In this document: positions 59,319 through 64,000 of the stretch, piece by piece
How the letters are laid out: each line of letters starts with the position of its first letter
How positions within the stretch are numbered: position 1 is the first letter of the stretch
Source of the DNA: Vibrio crassostreae 9ZC13
Lineage (GTDB): Bacteria; Pseudomonadota; Gammaproteobacteria; Enterobacterales; Vibrionaceae
DNA: 64,000 nt
Direction of reading: 5' to 3'
Assembly: GCF_000272045.2 (NCBI RefSeq)
Contig: NZ_AJYZ02000041.1
Coordinates: forward strand, 344,012-408,011
Position numbers and translations under genes: made by a program
The notes under the pieces: generated by a model
Databases searched by the model: none
What the model saw: the letters and a program-made list of their open reading frames with translations, nothing else
What the model was told of the DNA's origin: nothing

Positions 59319-59606
59319 ATGGAGTTGAGTCCTGTTTTTGCAAGGCGGCTATATTTAGCATTGTTAGTGGAAAGCCTTGATAGGCCAAATGTGCCTAAAC
59401 TCATCGAAAAAACGGGGTGGCCTCGTCGTACTATTCAAGATGTACTCAAGGCGTTACCGGGGATCGGTATCGAACTTATGTTTGTTCAAGATGGGCGACG
59501 TCATAATGATGGCTATTACCAGTTATCCGACTGGGGGCCATTTGACAGTCAATGGGTTATCCAGCGTAAAGGCGATATAGCAACAAGCCTTGGATTTAGT
59601 GCATAA
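59319..59606 (+). CDS. Small winged helix-turn-helix protein
   Basis: A 95-residue protein. The first half reads ALLVESLDRPNVPKLIEKTG and WPRRTIQDVLKAL, a typical recognition helix of a winged HTH, and the second half has a short beta-wing-like section with many aromatic residues (GYYQLSDWGPFDSQWVI). The start ATG 59319 has a perfect AGGAGGT four bases before it, which suggests strong translation. I do not know the exact family or targets. It is monocistronic, with a terminator overlapping its stop. GTG 59313 would lie inside the Shine-Dalgarno site. Confidence 0.8.
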   Translation: MELSPVFARRLYLALLVESLDRPNVPKLIEKTGWPRRTIQDVLKALPGIGIELMFVQDGRRHNDGYYQLSDWGPFDSQWVIQRKGDIATSLGFSA

Positions 59607-59630
59607 GCCAGCGAAAGCTGGCTTTCTTTT
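59605..59630 (+). terminator. Terminator after the winged-helix gene
   Basis: A perfect 8-bp stem AAGCCAGC/GCTGGCTT with GAAA tetraloop is followed by TCTTTT. The stem begins within the stop codon. Confidence 0.85.
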
Positions 59631-59674
59631 GGGTGTCATAAAATCAAAGCATATCGATATGCCGCTTTAGTTGC

Positions 59675-60007
59675 TTACTCGCACAGGTAGGCGGTACCAA
59701 GCATAGTCACGGAAGTGCTGAAATCTTGGGGTAGGGTAAAGATGACGGTGTCTGCGCCTAGCTCAATGGCATTCGATTTAAGCTCATTCATCGCACCTTG
59801 AATCAGGGCGTCATTGGGAAAGAACAAGTAGCTGTACCAATGACCTTCGCTGCCAGTGATTTCCCCTTTATACTCACACTGCTCGATGTTAATCAGGCCG
59901 TGGTAATCCATTTGTACCTTGTCCGCTTTACTATGAGGCGTTGATGTGGGTTTGGTACACCCGAGTAACATGCCACTCATAGCCAAAGCGACTAATTCCT
60001 TTTTCAT
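59675..60007 (-). CDS. Small lipoprotein (DUF4156-like)
   Basis: A 110-residue precursor with a lipobox MSGMLLGCTK (Cys17), Ser/Thr-rich linker, then CEYKGEITGSEGHWYSYLFF and MNELKSNAIELGADTVIF. The latter pattern, LK/R-AxxLGADTV, is common in DUF4156 lipoproteins. The role is unknown; it should be attached to the outer membrane. It starts 12 bp after the DUF2956 gene on the same strand. AGGG precedes the start. Confidence 0.75.
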   Translation of the reverse strand: MKKELVALAMSGMLLGCTKPTSTPHSKADKVQMDYHGLINIEQCEYKGEITGSEGHWYSYLFFPNDALIQGAMNELKSNAIELGADTVIFTLPQDFSTSVTMLGTAYLCE

Positions 60008-60019
60008 ACGTTTACCCTG

Positions 60020-60364
60020 CTATTGCATCAAATAAATCGCGAAGCCTACCCAGCTTGCGAACAGTAGTAACCACGGCAGTTTAGTGGCGTGATTTGATGG
60101 TGTTTCAACACTTGTTTCGATCGTGTCTTCTTGGTGTTGATTAGCTTGTTGAGTCTGTTTTTCTTTCTGTACGCGCTTCTTCGCTTTATCGGCTTGGCGG
60201 CTGCGTTCTTTTTGCTGTTTCTTGTACAGTGCGATGCCTTTCTCGATACCCTGAGCAATCAGTTTAGTTTGTTCTTTGGTTTGAGCTGGCTTTTGAGTCG
60301 CTTTGGCTATCTTCAGTGCTTCCTGTTGAGATTCAACAGAGGGCGTATTAGTTTTGTTTTTCAT
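60020..60364 (-). CDS. DUF2956 membrane protein
   Basis: A 114-residue protein, almost entirely hydrophilic: Gln/Lys-rich helices (KEQTKLIAQGIEKGIALYKK, QADKAKKRVQKEKQTQQ) and one C-terminal membrane helix (LPWLLLFASWVGFAIYLM). It matches DUF2956. The tail-anchored topology suggests a cytosolic coil held at the membrane. I take ATG 60364 since the conserved MKNKTN opening starts there. Function unknown; operon with the lipoprotein gene. Confidence 0.75.
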   Translation of the reverse strand: MKNKTNTPSVESQQEALKIAKATQKPAQTKEQTKLIAQGIEKGIALYKKQQKERSRQADKAKKRVQKEKQTQQANQHQEDTIETSVETPSNHATKLPWLLLFASWVGFAIYLMQ

Positions 60365-60458
60365 ACTGAGTTCGACAATTAAAACGGATTGGCTACTAAG
60401 ATAACGCAAAGCTAGTTAAGTATGAATGATTTGCGTTAAAGTGTTGGTTTGAAAATAA

Positions 60459-60935
60459 GTGAAAGTGAGATTTGTGCGGTACTCCATAGAACAATACGAC
60501 AAACACGGCTTTTTGAAAGCTCCAATCTTGCTCTGGCTAGGTTGGTTGTTTCTTGCGAAAGCCTTGGTCGTTTTCATTGTTGCAGGCGCAAGCCGAGAAT
60601 CGGGAACCGATATTCTTGAGATAATCTACCCAGACCATCAGATGTTTTATGTCGGGATCGCGTTGAGTGTGCCTAGTTTGCTGCTGATGTGGTTATTTGG
60701 GCTAAGATCGCCAGATAGAAAGCGCCTTAACAAAGTCGTGTCATGGGGACGTTGGGTTACCATGATGGCTATCTTGGCACAGGGCTCCCATACGATTTAT
60801 TTAATCTATTTGGATAACGGATGGTTCCGTTGGTCAAATGGCATCACCCTATTGTTGCTGCTGTGGTTAGCGCTTTATCTAACCAATAGCCATGCTGCAA
60901 GGGATTGCTTTAAAGTGGTTGAGCTCGAAGACTGA
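60459..60935 (+). CDS. DUF2919 membrane protein (YfeZ-like)
   Basis: A 158-residue protein with about four membrane helices (ILLWLGWLFLAKALVVFIVAG, FYVGIALSVPSLLLMWLFG and two more) and the opening RYSIEQYDKHGFLKAP typical of DUF2919. The start is uncertain: GTG codons at 60459, 60465 and 60474 are possible and none has a good ribosome-binding site. E. coli yfeZ lies next to the yfeX peroxidase gene, as here. Confidence 0.75.
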   Translation: MKVRFVRYSIEQYDKHGFLKAPILLWLGWLFLAKALVVFIVAGASRESGTDILEIIYPDHQMFYVGIALSVPSLLLMWLFGLRSPDRKRLNKVVSWGRWVTMMAILAQGSHTIYLIYLDNGWFRWSNGITLLLLLWLALYLTNSHAARDCFKVVELED

Positions 60936-61000
60936 TTCTCATCAAAACATTTGTCCCATTCACAATCATACTTAGAAGCTAAAACTGGAAGGAATAATCT

Positions 61001-61924
61001 ATGCTTAATGTTTCAAATGAGCAGCCTAACGTTCAAAGTGCTATTTTGCCTGAAGCTGGGCCTTTCGCGCTTTACGTTCAACTTAAAGTGAACGCTAATA
61101 CTGCTAATGTACTAGCAGAAATTCAAAAGCTTCCGACTCTAATCGACGAACTAAACCAAACTCAGCCTGATGCGAACTTAACGGCATCGGTTGCGTTCTC
61201 AAAAGCTTTTTGGGATAGGTTCGAGCAAGCAGCGCCCGCTGATTTGATCGACTTCCCTGTGCTGGGTGAAGGTGATATCACAGCACCGAGCACACTGTCT
61301 GACGTTCTGATTCACTGTCATTCAAACCGACATGATCTGCACTTCTTTAGCTTGCGTAAATTGCTATCTGAAGTAGCAGCTGATGTTGAAGTGGTTGATG
61401 AAACTTATGGTTATCGCTTCCTAGACTCTCGTGACATGACAGACTTTGTTGATGGCACTGAAAACCCGAAAGACGCACAACGTGCTGAAGTCGCTATTGT
61501 GCCTGAGGGTGAATTCGCTGGTGGTAGTTATGTAATGGTGCAGCGTTTTGTGCATAACCTGCCAGCTTGGAATCGTTTGAATGTATCGGCACAAGAGAAA
61601 GTGATTGGCCGAACTAAACCTGATTCAATTGAGTTAGATGATGTTCCTGAGGCGTCTCACGTTGGCCGTGTGGATATCAAAGAAGAAGGCAAGGGGCTTA
61701 AGATTGTTCGCCACAGTCTACCTTACGGTACTGCTACGGGCGACCACGGCTTATTGTTCATTGCTTACTGTAACGTTCGTCATAACTTCGATGCGATGTT
61801 AGAGAGCATGTACGGCGCAACAGATGGCAAAACAGACCAACTGCTTCGCTTTACCAAAGCAGTGACTGGCGCTTACTACTTTGCACCTTCAACTGACATG
61901 TTGAGTGTATTAACGATTAAGTAA
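61001..61924 (+). CDS. Dyp-type peroxidase (YfeX-like)
   Basis: A haem peroxidase of 307 residues that uses hydrogen peroxide to oxidise dyes or porphyrinogens. The family GxxDG motif is seen as DFVDGTENP, with catalytic Asp, and the haem ligand His is in LKIVRHSLPYG, with the conserved Arg next to it. No signal peptide is present, so it is cytoplasmic like YfeX. GGAAGG lies upstream of the ATG. It is placed just before the flagellin genes, as in V. cholerae. Confidence 0.93.
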   Translation: MLNVSNEQPNVQSAILPEAGPFALYVQLKVNANTANVLAEIQKLPTLIDELNQTQPDANLTASVAFSKAFWDRFEQAAPADLIDFPVLGEGDITAPSTLSDVLIHCHSNRHDLHFFSLRKLLSEVAADVEVVDETYGYRFLDSRDMTDFVDGTENPKDAQRAEVAIVPEGEFAGGSYVMVQRFVHNLPAWNRLNVSAQEKVIGRTKPDSIELDDVPEASHVGRVDIKEEGKGLKIVRHSLPYGTATGDHGLLFIAYCNVRHNFDAMLESMYGATDGKTDQLLRFTKAVTGAYYFAPSTDMLSVLTIK

Positions 61925-61945
61925 ATCACCTCATCTGCAGCAAAG

Positions 61946-61970
61946 AAAGGGAGCCTCAGGGCTCCTTTTT
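61946..61970 (+). terminator. Terminator after the Dyp peroxidase gene
   Basis: A 10-bp stem with one G-T pair (AAAGGGAGCC against GGCTCCTTTT, loop TCAG) and a T-run separates the peroxidase from the flagellin promoter. Confidence 0.75.
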
Positions 61971-61973
61971 TAT

Positions 61974-62000
61974 TAAAGCTTTATATGAACTGGTCGATAT
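61974..62000 (+). promoter_or_regulatory. Sigma-28 (FliA) promoter of the first flagellin gene
   Basis: TAAAGCTT at 61974-61981, 11 bases, then GTCGATAT at 61993-62000. The FliA consensus is TAAAGTTT-N11-GCCGATAA, so 13 of 16 positions agree with exact spacing. The promoter is 45 bp before the start codon. Confidence 0.85.
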
Positions 62001-62045
62001 AAGAGCAATCGTGAGTTTTATTCATCTTTTTGTAAGCGAAGGTCT

Positions 62046-63179
62046 ATGGCTATAACTGTTAATACCAATGTCTCAGCGCTGGTGGCCCAGAGAAACCTCT
62101 CTAATGCTAACAACATGCTGAACCAATCTTTGGAGCGCTTAGCTTCAGGGAGCCGTATTAATAGTGCAAAAGACGATGCGGCTGGCTTACAGATCTCAAA
62201 TCGATTAGAAGCACAGATGAGTGGCATTGATGTTGCTGTTCGAAATGCTAACGACGGTATCTCCATTATGCAGACTGCAGAAGGAGCTATGAATGAAACC
62301 ACTAATATCATGCAGCGCATGCGAGACTTATCCCTACAAGCGAGTAACGGCTCGAATAGTTCATCGGAACGAATCGCTATTCAAGAAGAAGTCACCGCGT
62401 TAAATGACGAGCTGAATCGAATTGCCGAAACCACTTCATTCGGTGGTAAAAAACTCCTTAACGGCAGTTTTGGGCACACCTCGTTTCAAATCGGCGGCAG
62501 TTCGGGCGAAGCTGTGCAGATTGGTTTGAAAAGCATGCGTACTGATGACATCAACATGGGCGGCTTTAGCTACGTTGCTAATGGCATGGCCAGTGATTCA
62601 TGGGAAGTGAAATCAAACCAGAATGATATGACGATGTCGTTTACGGATCGTTTTGGTCAGCCTCAAGAGATCACCATTAATGCGAAAGCGGGCGATGATA
62701 TCGAAGAGTTGGCGACTTACATTAATGGTCAAACGGATCTCTTATCGGCTTCTGTTAATGATGACGGACAACTTCAGATTTATATGTCAGGTGAAGATAC
62801 CGCGGGTACCATCTCTTTTTCAGGTTCATTAGCCAGTGAGCTTTCGATGTCAGCGGGCTATTACGAGTCAGTTAATGACATCAATGTAACGGATGTGGGT
62901 GGTGCTCAGCGCGCCGTCTCTATTTTGGATACGGCGATGAAGTATGTCGATAGCCATCGCTCTGAATTAGGGGCAATGCAAAACCGCTTTGATCATGCCA
63001 TTAACAATCTTGAAAACGTTCATGAGAATTTGGCGACATCAAACAGTCGAATCAAAGATACCGACTACGCCAAAGAAACCACTCAAATGCTCAAGCAACA
63101 AATACTGCAGCAAGTGAGCACAACGATACTCGCTCAAGCCAAGCAAGCGCCGAATCTAGCTTTAACGTTATTAGGTTAA
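62046..63179 (+). CDS. Polar flagellin, first of a tandem pair (FlaE/FlaF-like)
   Basis: Flagellin is the filament subunit exported by the flagellar type III apparatus. The 377-residue protein has the N-terminal D0/D1 parts ([40 protein letters not shown]), a variable central D2/D3-like part at residues 165-280, and the C-terminal helix ending [11 protein letters not shown]. Position next to a Dyp peroxidase corresponds to V. cholerae flaE, followed by flaD, so I infer FlaE-like, but the subtype is not certain. Other copies of flagellin lie outside the window. A FliA promoter is present. Confidence 0.95.
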   Translation: MAITVNTNVSALVAQRNLSNANNMLNQSLERLASGSRINSAKDDAAGLQISNRLEAQMSGIDVAVRNANDGISIMQTAEGAMNETTNIMQRMRDLSLQASNGSNSSSERIAIQEEVTALNDELNRIAETTSFGGKKLLNGSFGHTSFQIGGSSGEAVQIGLKSMRTDDINMGGFSYVANGMASDSWEVKSNQNDMTMSFTDRFGQPQEITINAKAGDDIEELATYINGQTDLLSASVNDDGQLQIYMSGEDTAGTISFSGSLASELSMSAGYYESVNDINVTDVGGAQRAVSILDTAMKYVDSHRSELGAMQNRFDHAINNLENVHENLATSNSRIKDTDYAKETTQMLKQQILQQVSTTILAQAKQAPNLALTLLG

Positions 63180-63199
63180 TGAATTACCTACAATCTTAT

Positions 63200-63228
63200 A
63201 AAAGCATTTCAGCTTGGCCGGTGCTTTT
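63200..63228 (+). terminator. Possible weak terminator after the first flagellin gene
   Basis: AAAAGCA and TGCTTTT can pair over a 15-base loop, followed by one more T. The stem is short, so it is uncertain; separate promoters imply that some stop is needed here. Confidence 0.35.
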
Positions 63229-63368
63229 TGGCGAATAAAAATACAATTTCTCACTCGACTGACTTCCCGGCAACTTTAGCTATTTTCTCATCTTTTTTCG
63301 ATAATTTTACGACCAGTCACGCTTTCTTCTCCTTTATCGCTATTTCTTTAATTTTATTGTTTTTTTCC

Positions 63369-63395
63369 TAAAGGTTTCGTCAATTACGCCGTTAT
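63369..63395 (+). promoter_or_regulatory. Sigma-28 (FliA) promoter of the second flagellin gene
   Basis: TAAAGGTT at 63369-63376, 11 bases, then GCCGTTAT at 63388-63395, matches TAAAGTTT-N11-GCCGATAA at 13 of 16 positions with correct spacing. The leader would be about 75 nt long. Confidence 0.85.
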
Positions 63396-63421
63396 TAAAA
63401 GTAACTTTGAGAGAACTACTT

Positions 63422-63444
63422 GGTTTTCCGAGACGTCGGAAACC
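63422..63444 (+). promoter_or_regulatory. Leader hairpin with GGA motif upstream of the second flagellin gene
   Basis: GGTTTTCCGA and TCGGAAACC pair (9 bp with one bulged T) around GACG. GGA triplets occur at 63438, 63453 and 63465, the last inside the Shine-Dalgarno site TTGGAGAA. This is the form of a CsrA-binding leader, but binding is not shown. Confidence 0.5.
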
Positions 63445-63476
63445 GCTATACCGGAAAATCAATTGGAGAAATCACC

Positions 63477-64000
63477 ATGGCAGTGAATGTAAATACAAAC
63501 GTTTCAGCGATGACAGCGCAACGTTACCTAAACAACGCAAACAGCGCACAACAAACATCAATGGAGCGTCTAGCTTCTGGCTCAAAAATCAACAGCGCAA
63601 AAGATGACGCTGCGGGTCTACAAATCTCGAACCGTTTGAACGTTCAAAGTCGTGGTCTTGATGTTGCTGTACGTAACGCGAACGACGGTATCTCAATTGC
63701 ACAAACAGCTGAAGGTGCAATGAATGAGACGACTAACATCCTGCAACGTATGCGTGATTTGTCTCTACAATCTTCAAACGGCTCAAACTCAAAATCTGAG
63801 CGTGTAGCGATTCAAGAAGAAGTAACAGCACTGAACGACGAGCTAAACCGTATCGCAGAAACGACGTCTTTTGGTGGTAACAAGCTGCTTAACGGTACTC
63901 ACGGTACTAAATCATTCCAAATCGGTGCGGATAACGGTGAAGCTGTAATGCTTCAACTGAAAGACATGCGCTCTGATAACGCTCAGATGGGTGGTAAGAG
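63477..64000 (+). CDS. Polar flagellin, second of the pair (3' part outside window)
   Basis: The frame opens at ATG 63477 after GGAG and stays open to the window end (about 174 codons). The protein has the flagellin N-terminus ([40 protein letters not shown]) and a D1 section nearly identical to the first gene in places ([17 protein letters not shown]). By order this would be the V. cholerae flaD-like gene. Codons differ from the first gene and look more biased towards those of highly expressed genes. The C-terminus cannot be seen. Confidence 0.93.
   Translation, partial: MAVNVNTNVSAMTAQRYLNNANSAQQTSMERLASGSKINSAKDDAAGLQISNRLNVQSRGLDVAVRNANDGISIAQTAEGAMNETTNILQRMRDLSLQSSNGSNSKSERVAIQEEVTALNDELNRIAETTSFGGNKLLNGTHGTKSFQIGADNGEAVMLQLKDMRSDNAQMGGK

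Noticed and set aside
63180..63476. Sigma-54 promoter upstream of the second flagellin gene
   Set aside because: TTGGC followed by CGGTGCTTTTTGG near 63214 looked promising, but GG and GC are not 12 bases apart as sigma-54 requires; the sigma-28 match is clear.

Overview
The window is ordinary chromosomal DNA of a marine gammaproteobacterium, almost certainly a Vibrio and plausibly of the Splendidus clade. The genus call rests on the csrB gene, the Vibrio-type DUF3549/DUF3461/DUF2066 genes, two tandem polar flagellin genes next to a Dyp-type peroxidase, and TTG/GTG starts. The clade is an inference from general sequence feel. There is no sign of phage, insertion sequences, CRISPR, rRNA or tRNA, and gene density and base use are even throughout.

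Layout. 1-1000: the 5' part of an unknown gene on the minus strand, then a CsrB-family regulatory RNA with a GacA/VarA-type operator, a promoter and a strong terminator. 1000-8500: a GNAT enzyme, small conserved Vibrio proteins, truC, glnD and map. 8640-29860: a long plus-strand housekeeping block, rpsB-tsf-pyrH-frr-uppS-cdsA-dxr-rseP-bamA-skp-lpxD-fabZ-lpxA-lpxB-rnhB-dnaE-accA-tilS. It joins translation, isoprenoid and phospholipid synthesis, outer-membrane protein assembly, lipid A synthesis and replication, with internal hairpins that probably tune read-through. 29900-38300: cytochrome c, glnB (PII, the substrate of glnD), a YafD-like phosphatase-fold protein, a Yip1 protein, mltD, then gloB/yafS/rnhA/dnaQ and a TIGR03503 protein. 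38400-42700: fadE with a FadR-like operator, gmhA and yafJ. 42800-46900: purN-purM and the divergent upp, then uraA, with one clear and one weaker PurR-like palindrome. 47100-58700: DUF2066, DUF2069, wrbA, arsC, bepA, tusA-like, perM, bcp, gcvR, dapA, bamC, DUF2897, an M15 peptidase and dapE. 58700-64000: yffB, a small winged-helix protein, small membrane/lipoproteins, DUF2919, a Dyp peroxidase and two flagellin genes, each behind a sigma-28 promoter; the second runs off the window.

Functional links inside the window: glnD modifies GlnB at Tyr51, which is present; rseP, bamA and skp serve envelope assembly while lpxD/fabZ/lpxA/lpxB make lipid A; purM/purN/upp/uraA form a nucleotide synthesis and salvage cluster under probable PurR control; csrB would titrate CsrA, and the leader of the second flagellin gene has GGA motifs in a hairpin and at its ribosome-binding site, so it may be a CsrA target.

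I did not find an undescribed multi-gene system. The best second-look items are the csrB locus, the flagellin leader, the 18-bp triplication at the start of purN, the overlap of predicted operators with -35 elements at fadE and purM, the single-Cys Bcp, and the small winged-helix gene at 59319.
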